Shown here piece by piece: positions 11,908 through 23,722 of a stretch of 64,000 nt of DNA. The notes beneath the pieces are model-generated. The model had not been told where the DNA came from, ran no database searches, and worked only from the letters and a program-made list of their open reading frames with translations. Within the stretch, counting starts at the first letter, position 1. Each line of letters begins with the position of its first letter. This DNA is from Linanthus parryae (lineage: Eukaryota > Streptophyta > Magnoliopsida > Ericales > Polemoniaceae): NCBI GenBank assembly GCA_023055425.1, contig JALGPY010000006.1, forward strand, positions 91,423,935 to 91,487,934, read 5' to 3'. The position numbers and the translations under genes are program-made.

Positions 11908-13032
11908 AATGTGCAGGACTTAAATAGAAGCAGACGATTTGCTAAAGTGGAGATTGACCTACGCGTTGTGAATGGAGAAAGAGTTGCTGCATTAGCTGTA
12001 GGAGCTTATGAGTTATCTTTACCTTCTAGACTTATTTTAGAATTAGACAATTTCTTATATGTGTCTGCTATGAGTAGGAACATCATCTCTATTTCTTGTT
12101 TGGGCAAGAAAGGTTTTTTTGTCATTATGAAGGACAAGTGTTGCACCGCTTATTTTGATGGCATGCATTATTTTAATGCACTTTTTTCTAATGGGTTGTG
12201 TATCCTTGATCTAGATAATTCCGCCTATAACATAAATAATAAGACGCTTGAATCTAACGGTTTATAACCTACATACCTTTGGTATTGTTGTTTAGGCCAT
12301 ATAAACGAAAGCGCGTTTCTAGGCTCCATAAGGATGGATTTCTAGACTCATTTGATTATGAATCATATGAGAAATGGGAAGCTTGTTTATTGGAAAAAAT
12401 TACTAAGTCCCCTTTCACGAAGAAATTTGTGAGGAAGAGTTAAATATAGGCACTCATACATACATATGTGTGTGGATCATCGGCCACAAACGCCAGATGT
12501 GGTTATCCTTACTTCATTACATTTATTGATGATTTCAGTAGATGTGGATTTGTGCATTTGATGAAGAACAGATCCGAATCCTTTGAAAAGTTCAAAGAAT
12601 TTAAGATTGAAGTGGAGAACCAGCCTGGCAAGAGTATTAAGGCTCTACGATAAGATGGTGGAGGAGAATACTTAAGGCAAGAGTTTGACGACTATCTTAG
12701 AGAGTGTGGGATCTTGTCCCAACTTACTCTACCTGGAACACCACAATGGAATAGTGTGTATGAGAGGAATCAGACACTGTTGGACATGGTTCGATTTATG
12801 ATGAGTCAGACAGATCCTCCAATTTCATTTTGGGGCAATGCTTCATTAACAGCTATCTTTACCCTTAACTGTGTTCCATCCAAATCAGCCATGAAGACGC
12901 CAGTGTGTCGTTCATGAGAATTTGGGGTTGCGAGGTTTATGTAAAGCATTTACAATCAGAAAAACTGGACCCAAGTCTGACAAGTTTATATTTGTGAGAT
13001 ATCCTAAGGAAACAAAAGGATATTATTTCTAT
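11850..13032 (+). pseudogene. Copia-1 protease and integrase remnant
   Basis: Protease region: SSWVLNSECGSHIF where relatives have SSWVLDTGCGSHI, so the catalytic Asp is replaced by Asn and a stop follows. Then RNIISISCLGKKGF and the integrase zinc-finger region with LGHINE. Integrase core: YFITFIDDFSR, SFEKFKEF, an in-frame TAA immediately before DGGGEY (the SDRGGEY catalytic Asp region), TLPGTPQWNSVYERN, then GPKSDKFIFVRYPKETKGYY, where gypsy LTR A interrupts. The first catalytic Asp is also lost (IHTYVCGS for the usual HTDVCGP). Several stops and frameshifts. Confidence 0.85.
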
Positions 13033-16000
13033 TGTAACACTCCACAGGTCGGGCTCGGTAGAGACCGGGAGAGTGCTACTCGAATAGCGGAAATCGAGAA
13101 CATTACATCCCATAAAATTTAAATAACAAGTTATTACATTATCGTATTTAGGCTACAATACATGGTACGACATTAGGATAATGATTTTAAACAAGTGCTC
13201 TCATCGTAAAGTGATGATGCGTGATAATCTACGTGAGTCTCGAATCCCGCTACTCCATATTCCCAGCTCCTAGACCTGTGGCGGAATGAAACAAAGACCA
13301 CAGTTTTTCGAAAGTCAGAAAGGAATGCTGAGTGAGTTACACCTTAGCATGTAAAAACAGGAAAGGTTACGAAAGGCTACAGGGTCACGTGTTAACTAAA
13401 ATAAGAGTAACAGAGTAAGAGTATAACAACTGATTTCAATAATAAAGCAACAACGTTAACAAGTATTGATTTTTTCTCACACACTGATCCGTTTACCAAG
13501 ACGTCCCAATAAAATTTCCGATACGTCAAAAGTTTCCAATTTAAATCTTTCACGCGTGGCAAGACCTGCTCAGAATGCGGCTTAAATATAACTGTTCCCG
13601 AACGTAGTAATCGTATTATTATTAATTCCACAGTACCCGGGTATACCAGTGACCACAATAAGACATACTAGACCTTAAGTGTTGCAACACCCTCCTAAGA
13701 GCGTCAATTAAAGGAGTGGTATCTAGATGTCAGGGCACACGGAGTCCCTAAGTCATCCTATGGCAGCAAAAGATCCAAGGCGTATAAGCCAAGGGGAACT
13801 AGCTGGTATCGGTGTTCCCGGCCGGAGCCAAATGTAATAAATCAAGATCCAAGCCTACAACAAGTAGACAAGGGGAACTAGCTGGTATCGGTGTTCCGGC
13901 CGAATCCAACTCTAAGTCCAAGTCCTAAAAGCCAAGGGGAACTTGCTGGTGTCGGTGTTCCCATCCGGAACCAACTGTAATAAATCAAGATCCAAGCCTA
14001 CAACAAGTACGCACGGGGAACTCACTGGTGTCGGTGTTCTCGGCCGGAGCAGATCAAGGTAACATAACTGGTTCCGATACATGCGCATTATTTCACTTTA
14101 CTCTGAGGATCGAACCCGAATATCTCTCTAGAGACGAAGCTTATGGAATCATCACCCCGTACAAGTAACTCCGGGGATCTAACCCGATTATCTCTTTAGG
14201 GACTAAGCCAAGGGAATCATCACCCAATAACGTCACAGGTTCGTACAATATTACGTTATCATTGATTTCTGATAAAGTGTGACAATTAATTCAAGATCAA
14301 CAATATTTCAAAGATTTTAAAACAAGCAAACACATTTAACAAGTAGGGGGTGAAATACGCCAACTATTTTTCAATTAAGCAAGTAGTTGACACGAAATAA
14401 GCTGGCATGAAAGGCTAAGCATGTAAAACTCACAAGTATATTTTGAGACAGAAAAAATAAATCACATTGTGACACGAAGCGAGCTAGGAAATCGAGGCTA
14501 GGCATATAACTAACAGGTATATTTTGAGACAGAAAATATAAACCATGTTTTGACACGAATGAAGCCAGGCATACGAGGCTAGGCATGTAACTCACCTGGT
14601 ACAATAGCGATCATCACATAAAAGCTCATACGGACGATCGTAGTCCTTATATACGAACTTTTCGCCTAGAAATTCCAAGTATCTAGTCACAACGACAACA
14701 TTTCTAAATAAATGAATGCACTAGTCCTATACGAATACTTGGCTAGGTCGAATACTAAGTCCAACTCTCACAATTCCCCCATTGAGACCAGTCTCAACTT
14801 GTACTTATAATATACATAAAGAAGGATTTTGGATTAAATACGTGAGACAACACTTGCAAATATTTATATAAGCAAACAATACATGAAGACTATTTATTAT
14901 TTTAATATTACTGAAATAGGACCTCATCAAATCACATCAAATAGGAACTCTATAATCGAAAAAAATTGGTACTTTTAGCTCAAGGAATCATTTCTCAATA
15001 GTCTCCAATTTATAACTAACTCATTTTATTTCAAGAAAACAATATTCCAATTTAGCAAGTTCACTTGTTGGTAAAAATTTATTAAATGTCCGTAAATACT
15101 AAAATCTCGTTAGTTATATAAAACAACAATTATATTTAGGTAATAACTTACAACATAATTCCTCATATATACACACATGATTATTTTTCAAAAAAACCAC
15201 TTTTGAATAAAGTACTAATTTCAATTTTGTCAACAAGTTCGATTTTTGTTTATATTACAAAAGAATATATTTTCATTCATTTCCTCAGAGTACTAGTGTA
15301 AACAATAAAAATATTATTGTATATAATGTAACTTAGGTAAAAGACAAGGAGTTCCCCTCATTAACAGACAAACACTTTATATGAAAGACAAAACATACCC
15401 CCCTAAGTTTCTGAAAAGGCATATCAGCCCCCCCTTAAGAACACTTTCGGTACACATGAAAGACACCCGACCCAACCAATTCAAATCGTGGACTTAAGCC
15501 ACCATGACCCAATTTTGACAGTAAAAAACGATTTAGATGAAGATTTAGAGCATACCCAGTCCAAGAATCACGAGAAACGGTCGAAAAACGAGGCAGGTCG
15601 AATCGCCGGAGATGGAGCTCGACGAGGGCTTCTCCGGCTGTTCTTGGCCTCGGTTAAGGTCTCCTCTAGCTTGGTCGGACCTCCAGGAGGTGACTGGAAC
15701 AGAGGAGGAACGATGGGTCGTCACTGTTTGAGTTGGTCGGAGCTCTCGCCGGAAACAATGGAGGTTCGCCGGAGTTTTGCTTCGCTGCTACTGTTGCTGC
15801 TATTTCGTCTTCAACTCCTTCTTCAGAGGTCAAAACAGATAGAGGAGAGAGAAGAGGGGGTCGGGAAAGAGAGGGATATGGCAGTGGTGGTGGCGGTCGT
15901 GCCTCGTTGGGGGAGGGCAGTGGCTTCACCGCCGCTGCTGCTTCTGCTTGTTTCCGCCGGACAGAACAGAGGAGTGGAGTGAGAGAGAGACAGAGAGATA

Positions 16001-16577
16001 GAGGGTGGGATGAGGGTCACGGTGGTGGTGTAGGTTGCCGGTGGTGGAGATGTGCGGGAGGTGATGGTGGTGCTGGGTTTTCTCTTGGCCAAAACAAAGG
16101 AGGGTGAGAAAGAGACAGAGGCAGTGAGATGGAGGGGGAGAGAGAGGGTGGTGGCTGTGGTGTCGGGTGTGGTTGCCGAAGAAGAGAAGAGAAGGAGAAG
16201 AAATAGGAGAAGGGAAGGAGAGAGAGAAATGGTGACGGGGAGAGAGAGAGAGAGAGAGAGATTAAAAAAAGAAATAAATTTGTTGGGGATGGGGAGAAAT
16301 CAGATGTTGGGGAAGGGGAAATAGAATTATATTTTATTAATATTATTATTATTATAAAAGTATTATTGCATTAATACGGTATAAAATACCGTACAAAATA
16401 CGTAGTATGTATACAGTATAAATACGTATAAAAAGTGGGTATAGAACACGTATAGTATAAATACAAATACAAGTATACATACCAAAAGTTTTGTAAAAGA
16501 CAAATAATACCCCCAACATCAACTATTTAATATTATCTAAAATTACAAGTACCACCCCACTAGCTATATATTTAGAA
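13033..16577 (-). mobile_element. LTR A: truncated gypsy-type LTR (chromovirus-like family)
   Basis: On the plus strand starts TGTAACACTCC at the Copia-1 break and is collinear with solo LTR B: GTGCTACTC...GGAAATCGAGAAC, GAATCCCGCTAC, AGCTCCTA-GACCTG, and GC-rich blocks at 15600-16330. By comparison with element E (plus strand, LTR starting TGTAATACCCC) its transcriptional sense is minus. Relative to B it lacks about 70 bp at its right end (the 5' end on the minus strand), where it is fused directly to element C, itself missing about 85 bp of LTR. No target duplication survives. No gene; the Ser/Pro-rich open frames at 15488-16324 come from GC-rich low-complexity DNA. Confidence 0.8.
13785..14600. 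repeat. minisatellite blocks inside LTR A
   Basis: Three blocks. At 13793, 13872, 13936 and 14015 a GGGGAACT-x-GCTGGT-x-TCGGTGTTC unit occurs four times, with alternating spacings of 79, 64 and 79 bp, so a unit of about 143 bp was itself duplicated. At about 14105-14225 there is a pair of ATCGAACCCGA.TATCTCT...GGAATCATCACCC units. At about 14385-14600 there are three units of about 75 bp with GACACGAA...GGCTAGGCAT...TATTTTGAGACAG. Confidence 0.9.
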
Positions 16578-16925
16578 GATAAACACTTGGGGAATTTCTA
16601 CTCTAATGCCTTTTCAATCTTCTGCACTTGATCTTGACATGTTGTATGAATTTCAAACATAATCTGATTATATATTGCAATGTTAGCTTGAGTTATTTTG
16701 CAAGGATTGCTAGCAAACTTTGTGAATGCAGGTTTAGCAAGTTTCCTTATTTGCTGGATAGTATACTTGACAATTAAAAGCTGCAGATTGATCCTACTAT
16801 TATGAAATGCTGCCAGGACTTTCCTTAAGCCTACAGATGGAAGATCAAATCAAAGCTTTGAGGAAATAAAGAAGCTAGCCGTTGGAATTGAGCTGTTGAG
16901 AGTCAAAGATTTGTGGATGATTTTT

Positions 16926-19900
16926 TGTAACGCCCCACGTTCCCAAGCTTTCCGTTCCGGACCGGAGAGCCTAGGAGGGTGCTACTCAAAATGAAGTGGT
17001 GGAAATCGAGAACAATCACTGTCATAGTTATGTATTACATACTTTAGAACAAACTTACATTAACTTGTACATTATACAAAAGATCCATGTTGTCTAGAGT
17101 TATTCTTTACTAAGAGTGCGGATAAATGCTAGATGAGTGTCGAATCCCGCTACCCCATAATCCAGCTCCTAAGACCTGCGGGGGAAAGAAACAAAGACCG
17201 CAGTTTTTCTAAAGTCAGCAATGAAATACTGAGTAAGCAAACACCCAAGCTTGTAAACAGATGAAGAGGCATATTCTTTCAAAAACAATCATAAATGGGA
17301 ATGAACAGTAACTGAATAAATCCTTGGAGAATAAAGTATGAATACTGTAAACACATGTGAAATTCTCTTTCTGTTTTACTTGACATCTCAATCCTTCTCT
17401 TGTATCTCGAACGGGGAATATTATTCCCAATCTATATCTTCTTTCTTTTATATATGAAACGGGGAATATCATTCCCAATCTATCTCTTCTTTCCTTTCAT
17501 AAAAATCTTTCTCAAAGAGCTTCATATTATCAACGTGTTGATACGGGGAAGATCTACTTTCACTAAGCTACTGAGACCTTAAGTGCCGGCACCCCCCTAA
17601 GACTCCTCGCGGCCAGAGAGGTGAGTACATGGAGCGACCCGGCAGGTTGCGACCGGGTTAAAATAATACGGGTCGAGTGGACGAAGCCAATCCCGACCAA
17701 TCTAATCACAGGCCGAGTGACCGAAGTCAACATCGACAATAATAATAACGATCCCCGCACAACTCTTTCCACTTTACGTTATTAACAAATTATTATTCTC
17801 GTGTGACATTATCAAAACAGTTATCTCAAAACGTAATCAATCTCAAGTAAATCATGTAAGTCATAAACACATTTTGAGACAGATATAAAATCATATTTCG
17901 ACACGAAGGAAGCTAGGGCACGCTAGGCTTGGCATGTCTACTTACCTCAATAACACAGCAAATAGCACGCAAGCTGATGAGGGTAGTCGTAGCCCTCGTC
18001 TACAAACTCGTCACCTACAAATTTATAGTTTCTAATCAACTTCAATTCCAAATCCAACTAGCACGTAATATGCAAGTGGGCGATGTGCTATGCTATGAAC
18101 TCTAGTGTCGTCGTAAGGGAGTCTACTTTAATTTAATACAAACTCTAAATATATCTTTTTCATTATATTCGTCAAGTGTGTGCTAGTTTCGTAATTACAT
18201 CATCAAAATATACTTATTTGATATAAATTCTCAAATTCGTAAATAATACTTGTATATTCCAAATAGCGAGAGAATGAGTTTAAATTTAGAACTTCTCAAT
18301 TATAAATTCTAGCTTAAACTTCATTATAAAACAACACCTTTTATTTTATATATATTCTAACAATTAACTTTTCTAGAGTAAATTCTTCGTAGAAAATAAA
18401 TTATTTAATTAACGAAACTAATTATCGGAGATATGTTCTTAAAAAAAGACTATACACTAACTTATTTTAGGAGATGATATTCATAAAATATCTATTAGAA
18501 AAAAAATAAGTATCATTTAACATCTATTTATAAACATGAAGATAACTATTTTTTAATTTGGAGAAAGATAAAGTATTAATAAAATATTCATAAATATTCC
18601 TCAAATTATTTTCTAACTAGTTTATTCTAAAAGCGATATTTACAACCAATTCATTTTAGAATGTCATTCTATGATACTTTGAGATTAACAAAACAATATT
18701 GATTATTTAATAAATTGGCACAATATATTATACAAATCTAGTTTATTTTGAAATACATATACGAAATAAAGTTTCAATACCAAAATCACTTCTATATAAT
18801 TGGAATGAAGACTAGAATGCTTAGAAAATAATTTTAATCCAAATTTCATATTAATTTCATATATACATATATATAGTTTTATGTAAACAACATTTAGCTC
18901 CCCCTTTTTATTCTTTTGAATATCAAACAATGACCCCTACTCAAGAAAAACAGTTTCCGATTCAACGATACATATCCTTCAAGTTTCTGATTTTGCAAAT
19001 AATACTCCCAACCGATTTATTTAAAGATATAGTTACTAATTATAAATAATCCAAACATTTTAACGAAAAACTAAATTTCTAAATGGATCTGAAATTGAAA
19101 ACTGCATCTAGTACCCCCAAAAATTTCTGAAATGACATCTGCCTCCCCCTAAGTTTCTGAAAAGACATTATAACCCCTCAGAAAACTTTCTAAAAACTTT
19201 AACCCCCACATCAAGAACACTCAAACTAACGAATCAAGTATTGGATTTAAGGACTTAAAACATGATTTTGATTATAGAAAACAACTTAGGAGAAGATTTT
19301 AGTCATACCCAGTCCAAATTTCGCGAGAAATAGTGAAGAAACGGGACGGGTCGAGGTCGCCGTTGGTGTCGCCGGAGATGGAGCTTCGGCGGGGCTCCTC
19401 CGGCGGTTCTTGGCCTCGGTGGGGCCTTCCTCTCACTTGGTCGGGCTTCTCTGAGTTGAATGGTGCAAGTTTTGATAGGTGGGTCGTTACGGTTGAGCTT
19501 CGGCGAAATTCTCGCCGGAATTAATGGAGGTTTCTCCTGTGGGTTCTTGGAGGATTCTGCTGTTGCTGCCTCTGCTGCTGTTGTGGATGGTGGTGATTAC
19601 TTCGATCAGGGCAGAGAGGAGTGAGAGGTAGAGAGTTGGGGAAATAGAGGGAGATAGATGGCAGTGGTAGTGGCGGCCGTTTTGTCGGCGGGTTCTCCGG
19701 TGGTGGCAGCGGCTATTGCCGCTGCTGTTGCTGCTGCGTTCTGCTAGATAGAGAGGGAAGACAGGGGCAGAGAGAGAGGGAGAGAGTGAGCTGAGAGGGA
19801 GAGTCTCTGGTGGTTGGTGGCGGTGTCGTCGCCGTCGGGGGAAGGCAGCAGTGAAGCCGCTGCCGCTGCTTCCTCTGTTTTTCGCCGGACAGAACAGGGG

Positions 19901-20283
19901 AGAGGGAGAAGGAGAGAGAGAGGCAGAGAGTTGGAGGAGGGAGTGGTGGTGGCCATGGGGGTGTTGCCGGTGGAGTTGGTGATGGTGTTTGGTGGATCTC
20001 CCGACTATGGCAGCGGCGGTGGTGGCTTGGCCGCTGCCCACTGCTGCTGTACTCTGGCAGAAAGAGAGGTGATATAGAGGGAGAAGAGAGCAGTGGTGGA
20101 GGAGGTGGTGGTCTCGGGGGTGATGGTGTCGGGTGTGTGTGTGTGTTTCCCGAAGAGAGAAGAGATGAAGAAATAGAGGGAGAGGGAAGTGAGGGAGAAA
20201 GAAACGGGGAGAGAGAGAGCATTAAAAAATGAAAAAATTGGTTGGGGAACACAATTTCTCAACCCGTTGGGTAATGGGAAGTA

Positions 20284-20354
<71 letters not shown>

Positions 20355-20552
20355 TTTTTATTTTTTTCTTATTACTATTTACCTACTAGGCTATTTAGCT
20401 TTTGTCAAATACAACTTCCACCCCATTTAATAACGATCTAATGTATTCTAAAAATACAGTTATCTCCCCACTAGCTAAATATTTTAAAAAAATAACTATT
20501 TAAACTTTATGAAAAAGTAATTAATTATATACTAAAAATACGGGGTATTACA
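16926..20552 (-). mobile_element. Solo LTR B, gypsy (chromovirus-like family), 3.6 kb
   Basis: Complete LTR in minus orientation: on the plus strand it begins TGTAACGCCCC and ends CGGGGTATTACA. It is flanked by the 5-bp duplication TTTTT (16921-16925 and 20553-20557) inside the 5' LTR of element C, whose sequence is continuous when B is removed. No internal region or primer site, so it formed by LTR-LTR recombination. Contains a duplicated ACGGGGAATAT.ATTCCCAATCTAT unit (17410-17490) and a GC/GA-rich part (19330-20250) that gives overlapping Ser/Pro-rich frames which I do not regard as genes. Confidence 0.9.
20283..20355. repeat. (ATT)n microsatellite in solo LTR B
   Basis: About 23 uninterrupted ATT units close to the minus-strand start of the LTR. 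A shorter ATT run lies at the matching place of LTR A (16340-16360). It produces artefactual poly-Tyr and poly-Ile frames. Confidence 0.97.
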
Positions 20553-21220
20553 TTTTTAGAAAATCCAGTTTGAAGTTCCTATAAATGGTGTAATTCAAAA
20601 TTCAAGAAAGCAGAGATAGAGTTTGAGAGATACACGAATACTGAGTATTACAGAGACAAGAAATACTCTCACAGGATTGACAAGCAACATTGAAGGAGAT
20701 CAAACACCCATTCAATCCATCTCAGTCTACAGGAGAACACATCAAGCTTCACAACTTTACTGCATTTACAATGTTATTCCTTCTGTGCTTTATTTTGTAT
20801 ATCATTTGTTTTATTCCCTCATCATTTAATCTCATGGTGTTCAAGAGGAACAACAAGAGATACTTATTGAATCAGTTAGCTAGAGCAAGTACTAGATATG
20901 TTAGAGAGAACCACAAGCTGTAACAGAGTACGGTAATTCTCCGTGCTTGAGATCTAGGTATTAGCTTTTAATTAATAAGAAGTCTGTTGAAATCCTAAAG
21001 GGATTAAATCCCTCAGGCGGAGACGTAGGTCATTGAGGACTGAACTCTGTAAAATCATTGTGTTCTTTGCCTTTACATTTCAGTTCTGTACTTATCTTGT
21101 TAGCTGCTTCAAAATAGGTTTTCAGTCAAGACCTTGAAAGGCATTTCAAGGCCTTGAAAAAGATCAGTAACTTTTTCACTATCTGTTTTAGTTTCAAGGA
21201 CTTGAACCTGAATTCAAACG

Positions 21221-21878
21221 TATGATTGGTTCACTACTCTGTCTTACTGCAATCAGGCCAGATATGATGTTTAGTGTTTGTACGTGTGCTAGATTCAAAA
21301 CTGATCCTAAAAAATCTCACTTATATGCTTTCAAAGAATTTATATATATCAATGGTTGAAAAGACTTAGGGATTTGGTATCCTAAACATTCTAACTTATA
21401 TTTGTGTGGCTATTCAGATGCTGATTTTTTAGGATACAAAGTTGATAGAAAAAGAACTTCAAAATGTTGCCAGTTCTTTGGATCATCCCTGATAAGATGG
21501 CATTCTAAGAAGCGAAATTCAGTAGCTTTATCAACAGCAGAAGCTGAATACATAGCGACTGGAGCTTGTTGATATTAGGTGATATAGATAGCTCAACAAA
21601 TGAGAGACTTAGGTTATGACTTCAGAGATATTGCCATCAAATGTGACAACACTAGTGCAACATCAATTACTAAGAATCCAGTTCAGCACTTAAGAACTAA
21701 ACACATAGATTTAAGACACCATTTCATCAGAGATCATGTGGATAAAGGTGATGTATCTTTGTCATTTGTGCCTACTAACATGCAGTTTGCAGGTATCTTC
21801 ACTAAACCATTGCCAGAAGATAGATTTACAGCCCTGAGATTAGAACTTGGCATTTTAAACAATGAAGCACTAGTTTAG
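21221..21878 (+). pseudogene. Element C pol remnant: end of RT and RNase H
   Basis: Frame opens with GMIGSLLYLTAIRPDMMFSV-like sequence after one frameshift, then RNase H: GYSDADFLGYKVDRKRTSKC, SSLIRWHSKKRNSVALSTAE and AEAEYIA, a TGA and a TAG near 21570, then MRDLGYDFRDIAIKCDNTSA, HIDLRHHFIRDHV and FTKPLPEDRF, ending NNEALV stop. The first RNase H catalytic Asp (SDAD) and the AEAEY glutamates remain. A TGA at about 21358 and the upstream deletion make it non-functional. Matches element D at 44866-45509 closely. Confidence 0.9.
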
Positions 21879-22353
21879 GGGGAGTATCAGGTAAGGATTA
21901 TGTGTTTCAATATTTTGTAAAGTTTTTCAAAGTCTTGAAAATCTTTTCAAAGCCTTGATTTTATTCGCTTTCAGTATTACAGTTTTTCAAGGGCTTGAAA
22001 TTCTTTTCAGAGCTTTGAAAATAAACCTGTATATAGTCAATGAATGGATCTCCAATGCAGGGTGTTATCTCAGTAGATAATTCCCAAACATTGTTTTCAC
22101 CATTTAAAACAAATCTTTTCTTCAAAATTAATGTGATTTTATTTCTTTCCACACGTCACACACATATTTTGAATTTTACACAAACTTTCCTACTTCAAAT
22201 ATTTGGAAATATTTAGTTTCCTTTTCAAACTCAAACTCTTCAGTATCTATCTTCTCTCTTTCTCTCTTCTCTCTCGTTCCTATCGCTCCTTCATCTTTCT
22301 TCTAAATACCCCAAAAACCCTAACGGACTCACGAATAACCTCTAAAAGAATCA
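21879..22353 (+). other. Element C spacer between pol and third frame
   Basis: Contains four copies of the TTTCAARGCYTTGAAA-type palindrome (21925-21940, 21943-21958, 21985-22000, 22004-22020) and CT-rich sequence just before the next ATG. The corresponding spacer of D (45510-45952) has the same layout. Confidence 0.7.
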
Positions 22354-23722
22354 AGATGGCTGGAGGCTCAAAGAAAAGCTCATGCAAGAAGAGAAAAGGT
22401 GCAGAAGATGAAGTCAAGCAATAAGTGATGGATCCAGTTCTATAACTCCTAGTGCAGCAAGGCCACCCTCTCCTCCTTCGAATAATATAAGCAAGAAATA
22501 TAAAGGTGATCAGACTGCTGCTTCAAGAAAGAAAAAGCCATATCCAACTGCTGTTTCTGAGAAACAGAAATGTGTCTCAATTGGTAGCCCACAGAAGGTG
22601 AAGAACAAGCCTCATAAAATAGATAAAGGGAAAGAGAATATCACTGGGAAGGAGATTCAAAAATCAGGTAAGGACACAGGGATGGAGCTTCAGATCTACT
22701 CTGAGAAGAAGTACCATTCTAGTAAGAAAATTCTTTCTAGCAAGTGGTTTATCAGTCATTCTGCAAGAGAAAATTGGTTAGATGGTTTTGTCTCAACTCC
22801 TATAGTATATTGTATCATGATCAGTACTAGCATGTTTAATCGTATGAATCTGAAATGCATGAAGAGATTGAAACCAAGTTCTCTCTAGAAAATCCTTAAT
22901 CCCTTAGAAGTTACATACCCTAGGCATACCAGACTGTTCTATTTGAACATGAAACAAGAGAAAACCTTAGCCTTGACTATATATTCTAAGGTGGCTGGCA
23001 TTAATATGGAGTTGGATCATGCTGAGTTTTCCAATGTCTTAGGTTGTCCAAAGAGGTAAAATACAGACAATCACCCTAGTATGATTGATGCTTTGAAGCT
23101 GGCTGAAGAGGAATTCTTTCTGCCTAATGTAGCTTCTACCTCAAAAAATTTGACTCACTATGTGTTAACTGTTGAAGCTAAGATTTCATTTACTATTCTG
23201 ATGAGGTGTGTGGTTCCTAAGGAGAACTCAAAAGAGTTGATGTCTGATAGGGTACTCGATTTGATGTAACTGGTTATTTATGGTTATGAGATTGATTTGC
23301 CAAGTATTGTGATGGAGCACATGCTTTACTTCTGTACCAAGCAAAGGAAACGTCCTCTACCCTATGCCAACCTCCTCACACTCTTCTTTCAAAACCTTTA
23401 AATTCTAGTTGATAGGGAAGATACAATTACTTCTGGTTTTGGGATGCTTGATGAAAAGGCTTTTCAAATGATTGGAATTATGAAAACCAGTGAGGGTGCA
23501 TGGAAGCTCTACTCTGAATTGTCTGTTGAAGAGCTGCAGGCCAAGAAGTTTCCTAAGCCTAAATCTCTACCCTCTCCATCAACCCTACCCTCTCAATCTC
23601 ACGACCAATCCATAGTTCTTCAAATGCTAGACTTCATTGACAATGAGTTGGATGAATTGAAACATGGTCAATATGAGTTGGGTACTAAGTTCAAACAGAT
23701 GAAGTATATGCTTGAGAGTGTC

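Larger units (their letters stand above)
16578..21220 (+). repeat. Element C 5' LTR, split by solo LTR B
   Basis: Parts 16578-16925 and 20558-21220 match 29934-30270 and 30275-30930 of the 3' LTR (GGGGAATTTCTACTCTAATG, GATTGATCCTA, TTTGAAGTTCCTATAAATG, GAGATCAAACA.C.ATTCAAT). The last 110 bp or so of the LTR are missing because the internal deletion begins there. Confidence 0.9.

Noticed and set aside
15488..16324. Plus- and minus-strand frames of 87-164 codons
   Set aside because: GC-rich part of LTR A; not conserved in frame with LTR B.
19487..20262. Long Ser/Pro/His-rich minus-strand frames (184, 179 and 85 codons)
   Set aside because: Overlapping in several frames, low complexity, no domain, and located wholly within solo LTR B between its 5-bp duplications.
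20189..20441. Poly-Tyr and poly-Ile frames
   Set aside because: Produced by the (ATT)n microsatellite.
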